Positions 1 through 8,410 of a stretch of DNA of 64,000 nt are shown one piece after another. The notes under the pieces were generated by a model. The model saw only the letters and a program-made list of their open reading frames with translations, was not told the origin of the DNA and made no database searches. A program made the translations under genes and the position numbers. Source of the stretch: Anaerolineaceae bacterium UBA4890 (lineage in GTDB: Bacteria; Chloroflexota; Anaerolineae; Anaerolineales; Anaerolineaceae); NCBI GenBank assembly GCA_002399085.1, contig DHCY01000004.1:126271-190270 (forward strand), in the 5' to 3' direction. Numbering within the stretch: position 1 is the stretch's first letter; each line of letters opens with the position of its first letter.

Positions 1-1
1 A

Positions 2-385
2 CTCATTTAAATAATCCAGGTAAACGTTTTGATAGTGGATGATCTCAGGTTTTCCAGGATCGACTGTCTCAATGATCAATACGTCCAACTGCCAGTCGGG
101 GTCCAGCTCGGGGTGGTTTTCAAAGTAAACGAACATCGCTGCTTGCATCGCCTGGTATTTTTTTTGAGTGATGCTATATTCGGCGATACCGTATGCCTTC
201 GATTTACGCGTCTTGACTTCCACCGCAATCAGCTGCCCACCCGATTTCATGATCAGGTCAATCTCCCCATAACGGGTATGGTAGTTCTTTTCGAGTAATT
301 CGTAACCCAGCTTTTCAAGGTAACCTGCAGCATAGGTCTCTCCCCAGGCTCCCAGTTTCTTGCGATATCGTTTGTCCGTGGTCAT
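2..385 (-). CDS. yraN: YraN-family (UPF0102) endonuclease-like protein, 3' end cut off
   Basis: This minus-strand frame opens at an ATG at 385 and stays open to the window edge, giving 128 codons without a stop, so the C-terminus is missing. Visible family signatures are an N-terminal GAWGE-like segment, a Y-GEIDLI segment and VAVEVKTRKS, which together are the restriction-endonuclease-like core (Asp, Glu-x-Lys) of UPF0102. The family is conserved and suspected to act on nucleic acids, but its role is not established. A TATACT box lies 6 bases upstream of the ATG with no Shine-Dalgarno, so the mRNA is probably leaderless. It is divergent from cinA. Family assignment is firm; function is not. 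Confidence 0.85.
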   Translation of the reverse strand, partial: MTTDKRYRKKLGAWGETYAAGYLEKLGYELLEKNYHTRYGEIDLIMKSGGQLIAVEVKTRKSKAYGIAEYSITQKKYQAMQAAMFVYFENHPELDPDWQLDVLIIETVDPGKPEIIHYQNVYLDYLNE

Positions 386-391
386 GCGAGT

Positions 392-397
392 AGTATA
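392..397 (-). promoter_or_regulatory. -10 box of yraN, leaderless arrangement
   Basis: On the minus strand the sequence reads TATACT and ends 6 bases before the yraN ATG. A weak TTTTCA lies 16 bases upstream as a possible -35. Transcription would start at or next to the start codon. Confidence 0.5.
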
Positions 398-509
398 ACC
401 TTCTTGAACTCCCTGAAAAGGGAAGAAACAGACAAAGATAATTGATTTTAAGATAAAATAAACAAACAATCCCGCTCAAGGGGTATAACATTTTCAAAAA
501 AGGAATCCA

Positions 510-1679
510 ATGGCTGTTGCAGAAATTGTAACTATCGGCACCGAATTACTCCTTGGTGAAATTCAGGACACCAACTCCCGTTATATTGCCCGCGCCTTAC
601 GCGACATCGGTATCGACCTCTATCGTCTTACAACTGTTGGAGACAATGCAAAACGTATCTCGGCGACGATTCAGGAAGCACTGATGCGCGCCGACGTGGT
701 CATTACAACCGGCGGTCTCGGTCCTACTGTCGACGATGCAACCCGACAGGCAGTGGCTGACACGTTTTATGTCAACCTGGTTTACAGGGAAGAATTGTGG
801 AAACAAGTCCTCGAGCGTTTCAAACTCTACGGGCGCACGCCAACCGAAAACAATAAACGCCAGGCTTTTCTCCCTGAGAATGCCTTTTCGATACGAAACG
901 ATGTTGGTACCGCGCCGGCTTTCGCTGTCGAGTTGGGCACGAAAACTGTGATCTCACTTCCTGGTGTCCCCCGTGAGATGGAACACATCATGAATACCTT
1001 TGTGGTCGAATATCTGAAAGAGCGTTACCAGCTCGAAGATGAAATTATTTTGCCCTGGGTGATTCACACAGTCTCTTTGGGCGAATCCAGCATTGATGAG
1101 ATCATCGGTGAAATGGAGACCCTCACCAACCCATCGGTGGGTTTGCTTGCACACCCTGGTCAGACTGATGTCAGGGTAACAGCCAAAGCACGCTCGACAG
1201 AAGAAGCCCGGCGGATGATGGAGCCTGTGCTGCAGGAAATTCGTGAAAAGCTGGCAGACTACATCTTTGGCGAAAACGAAGACACAATCCAATCGGTGGT
1301 TGCCGCCGAATTGCTTGCCCAGAACATGACGCTATGTGTGCTGGAGGTAGGCACCGATGCCCTAATTTATGAAGCAATGTCTCAGCACCTCACTTCTGAA
1401 TTCCTCTCCGGACAATTGCTGGATGTGGATGTCACCCATGATACCTTCAAAGTGTTAATGCAAGAATATCGTGACAAAAAACAAGCAGATTTTGTGCTGG
1501 GGGTCATGCTGACTCCCGTTGAAGAACACCAGGAACTGTACGTTGCCCTGCTGCATTCCGGGACCATACAGGAATACCAGCGCTTCTACAGCGGACCTCC
1601 CGGAGATGCCGGACGTTGGGCGCTCAATGTCGGACTCGATCAGGTCCGTACCAGGCTGAAACATCTGAAAGGAACATGA
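510..1679 (+). CDS. cinA: CinA-like protein with a degenerate C-terminal domain
   Basis: The protein has 389 residues, close to normal CinA length. The first ~250 residues are a clear MoCF/CinA N-terminal domain with GTELLLGEIQDTNS near the start, TTGGLGPTVDDATR near residue 70 and LPGVPREM near 150. This domain is linked to ADP-ribose/nicotinamide-nucleotide pyrophosphatase activity in the family. The C-terminal ~130 residues sit where the nicotinamide-nucleotide amidase domain should be, but the hallmark ESCTGG segment reads LEVGTDAL, so the nucleophilic serine is absent. The amidase is therefore inferred to be inactive. An AAAGGAA ribosome binding site lies 7 bases upstream. The stop overlaps the next gene's start in an ATGATGA sequence, suggesting translational coupling. 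Confidence 0.88.
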   Translation: MAVAEIVTIGTELLLGEIQDTNSRYIARALRDIGIDLYRLTTVGDNAKRISATIQEALMRADVVITTGGLGPTVDDATRQAVADTFYVNLVYREELWKQVLERFKLYGRTPTENNKRQAFLPENAFSIRNDVGTAPAFAVELGTKTVISLPGVPREMEHIMNTFVVEYLKERYQLEDEIILPWVIHTVSLGESSIDEIIGEMETLTNPSVGLLAHPGQTDVRVTAKARSTEEARRMMEPVLQEIREKLADYIFGENEDTIQSVVAAELLAQNMTLCVLEVGTDALIYEAMSQHLTSEFLSGQLLDVDVTHDTFKVLMQEYRDKKQADFVLGVMLTPVEEHQELYVALLHSGTIQEYQRFYSGPPGDAGRWALNVGLDQVRTRLKHLKGT

Positions 1680-3673
1680 TGACACCTATTGACACTCTCT
1701 TGAAAAATGCCATTGTCTTGACCATGGATTCGGTCTACACTCTCTACGAACCCGGTGCTGTAGCGGTCCAGGATGACAAAATCGTCGAAGTTGGTGATGA
1801 AGATCAATTAGTTGAGAAGTACCAGGCTCGCGAAGTAATCGATTGCGGTGGAAAAGTGCTTATGCCCGGTCTCGTAAACACGCACACACATGTGCCCATG
1901 AGCCTGCTTCGAGGTTTGGCAGACGACCTGCGCCTGGATGTCTGGTTGATGGGATACATGATGCCAGTTGAACGAGAGTTCGTGTCTCCGGAATTTGTTC
2001 GGCTGGGCACCAAGCTTGCTTGCGCAGAATTGATCCGGTCTGGCGTCACTACATTCAATGACATGTATTACTTTGAAGATGATGTCGCCGAAGCCGCTGC
2101 TGAGGCTGGCATGCGTGCCGTTGTCGGTGAGACCGTGATGAAGTTCCCTACCCCGGATGCATCATCCTTTGAGGAAGCCCTGGACCATTGCCGTGCTTTG
2201 ATCGACAAATGGAAGGGGCATGCATTGATCGTTCCGGCAATTGCACCTCACGCGGTATATACTTGCACACCAGATGTTCTGACGGCTGTGGTGAAATTGG
2301 CTCAGGACACTGACACGATCGTGCATTTTCACGTATCAGAGACCGCCGACGAGGTGCAAAACGTGCGCGACGATCACGGCATTCCAGTGGTGCCCTACGT
2401 TCGAAGGTTCGGCATCCTTGACACAAAACTGATTGCCGCCCACTGTGTGCACCTTGACCAGGGTGAAATTCGTTCCCTGATGCATGCCGGTGCCGGCATC
2501 GCCCACAATCCTTCCTCGAATTTAAAGCTTGCGTCCGGCTTTGCCCCGGTTGCGAAGATGATGGAACTTGGCTGCAACGTTGGCATCGGCACTGACGGTT
2601 CCGGCTCGAATAACGATCTCGATTTCTTTGAGGAAATGCGCCTTGCCAGCCTGATCGCCAAACCAACCGCCGAAGACCCCACCGCTCTGCCAGCCAAACA
2701 AGTATTGGCAATGGCAACCAGCATCGGTGCTAAAGCGATTCATCTGGGCGAAATCACTGGCAGCCTCGAACGAGGAAAAAGGGCGGACCTGATTTTGGTG
2801 GACCTGAGCCCGATCCACAACCAACCGCGCTTTTATCGTAATTCTGATAGCGTTTATGCCCAGATCATCTACGCGTCCAAGTCAACCGACGTTACCGATG
2901 TGATGGTAAACGGCTCCTGGCTGATGCGCGACAAGCAGCTGTTGACCCTCGATGAAGAAGAGCTGATCACTAAAGCAACCATCGTAGCAGAAAGAATCGA
3001 TACCTTCCTGCGGGGACGCGAAGAATCGGTCTACTCGAAGCTGATTGCTATTGGCGGAGCCGCCGAAGAAGAGAGTTTTGAAATCCAGGCAAAAGTGCCC
3101 ATCGATGACAGAAGCGCTATTATCGATGCGTTGGAAAATCAGGGCATCAAGATTCTGCGAAGGCGACATTATCACGAATTTGACACCTATTTTGAGTTTG
3201 AGGACGAAAAGCAGGGTCGGCTGCGCTACAGGGAAGACGGATTCCTGGACAAAAAAGGCAAGATCGCAAGTGTCCGATCACGGTTGACGCTGATCGGCGA
3301 ACGTATGGATGAAGAAAGCGATCACGAGCAAGACGTACTGCTCTCCCGGACGCGTTATTACGCCCCGGCGACGCACAGCTTGCGATTCTATACCGAGTAC
3401 TTCAAGCCGACGAAATCGGTTGAAATTGAGAAAGACCGACTGCGTTTCCTGATTGAGTTGGAAGGTACCGAATTCTTTGTTAATCTCGATACGCTTATCA
3501 AACCACAGCTGGGTAAGTTCCTTGAAATCAAGAGCCGCACCTGGAGCCGGGAAGACGCCTATCAAAAATCAGCGCTGATCAATGATCTTTTCAATAAATT
3601 GGGTGTTACTGACCCCAACCTTGTAACGGTAGACTATCTCGAGATGGTTGAAAATCAAATGAAGGAGAATTAG
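1676..3673 (+). CDS. Amidohydrolase (MTA/SAH deaminase-like) fused to a CYTH domain
   Basis: This 665-residue protein joins two domains. Residues ~1-450 are a metal-dependent amidohydrolase of the 5-methylthioadenosine/S-adenosylhomocysteine deaminase group: metal ligands are visible as NTHTH (His70, His72), HFHVSET (His219), AAHCVH (His256) and GTDGSG (Asp307). Residues ~465-660 resemble a CYTH (class IV adenylate cyclase/thiamine-triphosphatase) tunnel domain: FEIQAKV near the start, DTYFEFED, RLRYRED, SRLTLIGE and a late FLEIKSRT. The first CYTH signature is E-x-Q-x-K and not E-x-E-x-K. Two adjacent ATGs (1676, 1679) overlap the cinA stop. The purine-related deaminase role is inferred from family; the CYTH substrate is unknown. 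Confidence 0.85.
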   Translation: MMTPIDTLLKNAIVLTMDSVYTLYEPGAVAVQDDKIVEVGDEDQLVEKYQAREVIDCGGKVLMPGLVNTHTHVPMSLLRGLADDLRLDVWLMGYMMPVEREFVSPEFVRLGTKLACAELIRSGVTTFNDMYYFEDDVAEAAAEAGMRAVVGETVMKFPTPDASSFEEALDHCRALIDKWKGHALIVPAIAPHAVYTCTPDVLTAVVKLAQDTDTIVHFHVSETADEVQNVRDDHGIPVVPYVRRFGILDTKLIAAHCVHLDQGEIRSLMHAGAGIAHNPSSNLKLASGFAPVAKMMELGCNVGIGTDGSGSNNDLDFFEEMRLASLIAKPTAEDPTALPAKQVLAMATSIGAKAIHLGEITGSLERGKRADLILVDLSPIHNQPRFYRNSDSVYAQIIYASKSTDVTDVMVNGSWLMRDKQLLTLDEEELITKATIVAERIDTFLRGREESVYSKLIAIGGAAEEESFEIQAKVPIDDRSAIIDALENQGIKILRRRHYHEFDTYFEFEDEKQGRLRYREDGFLDKKGKIASVRSRLTLIGERMDEESDHEQDVLLSRTRYYAPATHSLRFYTEYFKPTKSVEIEKDRLRFLIELEGTEFFVNLDTLIKPQLGKFLEIKSRTWSREDAYQKSALINDLFNKLGVTDPNLVTVDYLEMVENQMKEN

Positions 3674-5128
3674 GTGTCAATGACTAAGCGAACTGAAAAA
3701 ATCAATGTATTGTTTGCCACTGCAGAAGCAGCTCCATTTGCGAAGGTAGGTGGTCTGGGCGATGTTGGCGGGGCTCTGCCGGCTTCGCTGCACGCTAATT
3801 TTGCCGATCATATCGATATTCGTACAATCATGCCTTTCCATGCTGTGGTCAAGGCAAAGAACCCACCCAGGAAGAAAATCGGTGATTTTTCGTTTCTGGC
3901 GAATACCCAGCATATTGAATGCGAACTGTTTGTTTCGGATATTGACGGCGTCCCGGTTTACCTCGTCGACAACCCCTTCATCAATCACGAATCGCCAGTC
4001 TATCACGGCGACTGGCAGCTGGATGGTTTGAAATATGCCAGTTTCTCATTGGCATTGCTTGAAGCAATGCGCTACCTGGATTGGAAAGTGGATGTCCTGC
4101 ATGCAAACGACTGGCACACTGCCCTGGCAGTCCATGCCCTGGCGACAACGTACAATAATGATCCCTTTTTCAAAGGCATAAAGACTGTTCTATCGATCCA
4201 CAACCTGCCCTACAACGGATGGGGCTCGCAGGAGGCAATGAACCAGCTCGGATTTACCCCCAGCGATGACCCCGACCTGCCTGACTGGGCTAAGTTCACT
4301 CCCTTGCCGATGGGTCTGGCGTCAGCAGATAAAATCATTGCCGTTTCACCAGGCTACGCCCGGGAGATCCTGACTCCGGAATATGGCTGTGGGTTGGAGG
4401 TTTATCTTCAAAAACACGCCGATAAGGTTATGGGAATCTTGAACGGCATCGACGAAGACCTCTGGAATCCGGCTGAAGATAAAGCAATTTCCCATCACTT
4501 CTCGGTTTCCGAGCTTTCAGAGCGGGTAAGCAACAAACTCGACCTACAGGAAGCGCTCGATTTTAAGGTAAACGAGCAGATTCCCTTGATCACCATTGTC
4601 ACTCGCTTGTCAGAGCAAAAAGGGGTACCCTCCATCCTGGAAGCCTTACCGCAACTGATCGACCGCACCTGGCAATTCGCCTTGTTAGGCTCAGGAAGCC
4701 CTGAGTTGGAGGAAAAAGCGCGCAAGCTGGCTGAGGATTATCCGGATCGAGTTGCCAGTTTCATCAAGTATGATGACGTGATTGCGCGGGTGCTATATGC
4801 CTCTGGCGATATCTTTTTGATGCCCTCGCTTTACGAGCCCTGTGGTCTTTCGCAGATGTTTGCCATGCGTTATGGCAACCTGCCCCTGGCAACAGCCACG
4901 GGTGGGCTGGCAGACTCAATCCGTGATTTTTCGGCTGACCCTGAAACCGCGACTGGTTTCCTGTATACCGAGAAAACAACGGCTGGCTTGATAGAGAGCC
5001 TGAACCTGGCGCTGGACACATTTGAAGACCAGGAAACCTGGCAATTGATGCAGAACAATGCCATGACCACAGATTTCTGCTGGAAGACATCCGCTAAAAA
5101 GTACCTGGATGTTTACAAATCACTTTAG
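3674..5128 (+). CDS. glgA: Glycogen synthase (ADP/UDP-glucose, GT5)
   Basis: The 484-residue protein is a full-length GT-B family 5 glycogen/starch synthase, which extends alpha-1,4-glucan chains from a sugar nucleotide in the cytoplasm. The N-terminal KVGGLGDVGGALP loop binding the sugar nucleotide is intact, as are the central ILNGIDEDLWNP segment and the late PSLYEPCGLSQMFAMRYG donor-site motif followed by TGGLADSI. The start is the GTG at 3674, one codon after the preceding stop, with AAGGAG 8 bases upstream; an ATG six bases further in is the alternative. It sits directly upstream of malQ, pointing to storage-glucan metabolism. Confidence 0.96.
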   Translation: MSMTKRTEKINVLFATAEAAPFAKVGGLGDVGGALPASLHANFADHIDIRTIMPFHAVVKAKNPPRKKIGDFSFLANTQHIECELFVSDIDGVPVYLVDNPFINHESPVYHGDWQLDGLKYASFSLALLEAMRYLDWKVDVLHANDWHTALAVHALATTYNNDPFFKGIKTVLSIHNLPYNGWGSQEAMNQLGFTPSDDPDLPDWAKFTPLPMGLASADKIIAVSPGYAREILTPEYGCGLEVYLQKHADKVMGILNGIDEDLWNPAEDKAISHHFSVSELSERVSNKLDLQEALDFKVNEQIPLITIVTRLSEQKGVPSILEALPQLIDRTWQFALLGSGSPELEEKARKLAEDYPDRVASFIKYDDVIARVLYASGDIFLMPSLYEPCGLSQMFAMRYGNLPLATATGGLADSIRDFSADPETATGFLYTEKTTAGLIESLNLALDTFEDQETWQLMQNNAMTTDFCWKTSAKKYLDVYKSL

Positions 5129-5143
5129 TTAAGGATGTTTTTT

Positions 5144-6706
5144 ATGAAATTAGTCAGAAAATCAGGCATTTTACTCCACCCAACCAGCCTGCCTGGACCG
5201 GATGGTATCGGAGATCTCGGACCTGAAGCTTATCGCTGGGTCGATTTTTTGAATAAAAGCGGCACCCAGTTATGGCAAATCTTACCACTTGGACCGACCG
5301 GCTATGGAGATTCACCGTATCAATGTTTCTCTGCTTTTGCCGGCAACCCCTTCCTGATCAGCCCAGTGGTGCTGCTGGAAGACGAACTGCTTACCAGCGA
5401 TGACCTTAAAGAGAGACCTTTTTTTCCGGTCGGTGACATCGATTACGGTCCGGCGATCGAATGGAAAACGCATTTACTCAACAAAGCCTTCGATGCTTTC
5501 ACCAAGCAGGGAGACTCTCTGCTTAAGGCTGAATTCGACCGTTTCTGTGACCAGAAAAAAGCCTGGCTGGATGACTACGCCCTCTTCATGGCGATTAAAG
5601 AGACCCAGGATCTGCACCCCTGGGTCGACTGGCCCGAACCACTCAAGACCAGGAAAACCATCGCGATTGAAGAAGCCAAAACCATGCTTGCTGATAAAAT
5701 CGCCAAACACAAGTTCAACCAATTCCTCTTTTTCAGGCAATGGTTACGCCTCAAAGCTTTCGCGGTAGAAAAGAAAGTCGAAATCATCGGCGATATGCCA
5801 TTTGTGATCTCACTGGACAGCTCGGATGTCTGGGCGCGACCAGAGTTGTTTTTACTGGACGAGGACCTGAGCCCGACTTTTGTCGCCGGGGTTCCGCCGG
5901 ATTACTTCTCCGCCACAGGACAATTGTGGGGCAACCCGCTTTATGACTGGCAATATCACATTGATACCAGGTTTGAGTGGTGGGTTTCCCGACTTGGAGC
6001 CACGCTTGAGTTGGTGGATATGGTGCGCCTGGATCATTTCAGAGGTTTTGCTGCTGCCTGGCATGTGCCGTTTGGCAATACAACTGCCATCGAGGGCGAA
6101 TGGGTGCCTGGACCGGCTGTGGAATTATTCAACGAACTGAAACTCAACTTCCCTGAACTGCCCATTATTGCTGAAGACCTGGGTGTAATCACCGAAGATG
6201 TTGAGTCTCTCCGAGATGGTTTTGAATTGCCCGGTATGAAAATTCTGCAGTTTGGGTTCTCTGGTGATCCGGAAGATGACTTCCTGCCCCACCACTATCC
6301 AGTGCATTGTTTTGCTTACACTGGATCTCACGACAACAACACAGCCCGCGGCTGGTATGACGACGCTGCTGAGACTGAGCAGAAATTTTGCAGAGAGTAT
6401 CTGGACTTCGAAGAAGCTGATCAGGTGGCGCAAGCCATGATCAGAGCACTCTGGCAATCGGTTGCCCAATACGCGGTTGCCCCAATCCAGGATTTTCTGG
6501 GACTGGGTTCAGAAACGCGGATCAACCTTCCAGGAACAACCTCAGGCAACTGGAAGTGGCGAATGCAGCCCCAGGCGCTGACTTCTATGTTGAACAGCAA
6601 AATCAGAAAGATGAATCTGCTCTACAGCCGGCTATTAGAGCAAGAAAAGAATCGCTATACGCATTGGCTCAACCAACAGCAGGGCGAGGGAGTCAAGCCG
6701 CATTAG
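5144..6706 (+). CDS. malQ: 4-alpha-glucanotransferase (amylomaltase)
   Basis: A GH77 disproportionating enzyme of 520 residues that transfers alpha-1,4-glucan segments and releases glucose. Seen: the LLHPTSLPGP opening, VRLDHFRGFAAAW with the nucleophile Asp, IIAEDLGVIT with the acid/base Glu, TGSHDNNT with the third acidic residue, and PGTTSGNWKWR near the end. The ATG at 5144 is preferred over the one at 5135 because AAGG at 5131-5134 is well spaced only for the former. It follows glgA by 15 bases and most likely shares its transcript. Its 3' end overlaps the convergent transporter gene by 14 bases. With PpgK nearby, released glucose can be phosphorylated. Confidence 0.96.
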   Translation: MKLVRKSGILLHPTSLPGPDGIGDLGPEAYRWVDFLNKSGTQLWQILPLGPTGYGDSPYQCFSAFAGNPFLISPVVLLEDELLTSDDLKERPFFPVGDIDYGPAIEWKTHLLNKAFDAFTKQGDSLLKAEFDRFCDQKKAWLDDYALFMAIKETQDLHPWVDWPEPLKTRKTIAIEEAKTMLADKIAKHKFNQFLFFRQWLRLKAFAVEKKVEIIGDMPFVISLDSSDVWARPELFLLDEDLSPTFVAGVPPDYFSATGQLWGNPLYDWQYHIDTRFEWWVSRLGATLELVDMVRLDHFRGFAAAWHVPFGNTTAIEGEWVPGPAVELFNELKLNFPELPIIAEDLGVITEDVESLRDGFELPGMKILQFGFSGDPEDDFLPHHYPVHCFAYTGSHDNNTARGWYDDAAETEQKFCREYLDFEEADQVAQAMIRALWQSVAQYAVAPIQDFLGLGSETRINLPGTTSGNWKWRMQPQALTSMLNSKIRKMNLLYSRLLEQEKNRYTHWLNQQQGEGVKPH

Positions 6707-7583
6707 GCTTGGCACTGAGAGCAAAGAACAAGCCGAACAGAATCAGGATACCGCCAGCAATTTCAACCGCTGACGGTATTTCTTTTAAGAATAAAATTGC
6801 CAGAATGCTCGATCCTACCGGTTCAAACAACAGTGCCAGGGAAACAATTCGGGCTGGTAGGTGTTTCATCGCCTTGTTCATCGAAGTATGTCCGAGAGTT
6901 TGCGGCACCAGCGCCAGAAGCAGGAAGATAATGTAAATCCTTGGCGAGTAGGTTTGATAGCCTTTATCAATGACCAGCATCATACCTGCCAATACAAGCG
7001 CAGCAACGGAATAGACGATGCTGACATATTGCTCTGTGGACATCTGGCTGGATACTTTTCTGCCCACCAGCAGGTACCCGGCGATCATCCAGGCACTGAA
7101 AAGCGCCATCAGCAGCCCGGGCAGCGTGCTTGACCCGCCATTGTTGTTCCCCAAAATCGCGATGAGCAAGCCTCCCATAAATGCAAACAAAACACCAACA
7201 TAGAAACGCCTGGGAACGCGCTCTTTGAGAACCAGGGGCGACAGCAAGCCCACCCATAAAGGAGAGGTGGTGGCAAAAATGACCGAACTGTTCACCGAAA
7301 CCAGGTCCAAAGACCAGGTCCACAAGGCAAAATGCAGCGCCAGGAAGATGCCGGAAAGCACCAGCAAGCCTGACTGGCTGCGGTTGATAGGAACCCATTC
7401 TGCCCTTTTGGTGAGAACAAAAATAAAAATCGCTATGATCGCCGAAAAAAACAGCCGGTGAAAAGCGACAGCAATCGGGCTGGCAAACGGCAGTGCTGAT
7501 TTAATCAGAATCGCAGCTGTGGAGACCGCCAGTATCCCGATAAGAAGCAGTATGTAGGTTGATTTGTGGTTATCTTCGGTCAT
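6693..7583 (-). CDS. EamA/DMT-family transporter
   Basis: The 296-residue protein has about ten hydrophobic helices arranged as two repeated EamA halves, the usual drug/metabolite transporter layout. The N-terminal half starts with a helix containing AVSTAAILIKSA, and the C-terminal half contains LVPQTLGHTSMNKAMKHLPARIVS followed by EPVGSSILAILFLKE, typical of this family. The substrate cannot be told from sequence; related proteins export amino acids or other small metabolites. It lies downstream of the ppgK terminator on the same strand, so it probably has its own promoter. Its last 14 bases overlap malQ tail to tail. Confidence 0.88.
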   Translation of the reverse strand: MTEDNHKSTYILLLIGILAVSTAAILIKSALPFASPIAVAFHRLFFSAIIAIFIFVLTKRAEWVPINRSQSGLLVLSGIFLALHFALWTWSLDLVSVNSSVIFATTSPLWVGLLSPLVLKERVPRRFYVGVLFAFMGGLLIAILGNNNGGSSTLPGLLMALFSAWMIAGYLLVGRKVSSQMSTEQYVSIVYSVAALVLAGMMLVIDKGYQTYSPRIYIIFLLLALVPQTLGHTSMNKAMKHLPARIVSLALLFEPVGSSILAILFLKEIPSAVEIAGGILILFGLFFALSAKPNAA

Positions 7584-7606
7584 TAATCGCCATGGCTGCC
7601 AATAGT

Positions 7607-7636
7607 AAAAAAAGCAGGCACTATTCCATACCTGCC
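7607..7636 (-). terminator. Rho-independent terminator of the tal-pgi/ppgK operon
   Basis: On the minus strand GCAGG and CCTGC form a 5-bp stem around a 12-base loop, followed directly by seven T residues. It lies about 20 bases after the ppgK stop. Confidence 0.7.
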
Positions 7637-7657
7637 TTTAGCATGGTTTGAAAATTA

Positions 7658-8401
7658 TCAACCCAGTTTTTCTTGAGCGGTAACTGCTGCACCGATGATG
7701 CCAGCCAGGTTTTCCAGTTTGGCAGGGATGACCTTGGTTTTCACGGTGAAGTATTTGGCATACTTGTCAAAGCGGGCACTGATGCCACCACCCAGGATAA
7801 ACAAATCAGGATTCAATAAAAATTCATATGCCTTCAAGCCTTCGTTAAAGCGCAATGCCCATTGTTTCCAGGTCAGCTTCTCACGTGTTTTCACAGCAGC
7901 CGAGGAGTGCTCTTCGACCGTATATTTTCCCAATGACATATGCCCCAGTTCAGTGTTTTGCAGCAACTTACCTTCAACAAAAATTGCTGAACCGATCCCG
8001 GTGCCAATGGTTAAAAACATAACCGCGTCTGCCAGGTGAGCTTCTTCGGAACCAAAGCGAAACTCGGCTGTGCCAGCCGCATCGGCGTCATTGAGTATGT
8101 AGGCTTTATTGCCAGTTTCATCCTCAATCATCTTTGCCAGATTGGCTCCAACCCAATCTTTGTGCAGGTTGACCGAGGTCCCGATCACCCCATTCTTGAC
8201 GATACCCGGGAAGCCAGCGCCAATAATTCCGGTGTAATTCAGCTCTTTAGCGATACTTCGGATATCTTTGACAATCTCCTTGGGCTTCTTGGTTTTATCA
8301 CCTTTGTGCCGAAACCTTTCGGAAACCAATTGCCCGGTCTCGGTGTCGACCAGGGCGCCTTTTGTTGCGGAACCGCCAATATCAATGCCTAAAACTATCA
8401 T
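7658..8401 (-). CDS. ppgK: Polyphosphate glucokinase
   Basis: A 247-residue ROK-like sugar kinase that phosphorylates glucose to glucose-6-phosphate using inorganic polyphosphate. The N-terminal phosphate loop GIDIGGSATKGALVD, GAGFPGIVKNGVI, the catalytic-region LNDADAAGTAEF, TIGTGIGSA and the C-terminal LNPDLFILGGGIS are present. The KTREKLTWKQWA segment is characteristic of polyphosphate glucokinases and not of ordinary ROK glucokinases, and the ROK zinc-finger cysteines are absent. It is the last gene of the minus-strand run tal-pgi, ruvX, mltG, ppgK, with GAGGA just before the ATG and a terminator after the stop. Its product feeds Pgi, encoded upstream in the same run. Confidence 0.93.
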   Translation of the reverse strand: MIVLGIDIGGSATKGALVDTETGQLVSERFRHKGDKTKKPKEIVKDIRSIAKELNYTGIIGAGFPGIVKNGVIGTSVNLHKDWVGANLAKMIEDETGNKAYILNDADAAGTAEFRFGSEEAHLADAVMFLTIGTGIGSAIFVEGKLLQNTELGHMSLGKYTVEEHSSAAVKTREKLTWKQWALRFNEGLKAYEFLLNPDLFILGGGISARFDKYAKYFTVKTKVIPAKLENLAGIIGAAVTAQEKLG

Positions 8402-8410
8402 AATTCCTCC

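Noticed and set aside
2148..2717. A 189-codon minus-strand frame inside the amidohydrolase gene
   Set aside because: It is arginine-rich shadow sequence opposite a well-conserved domain.
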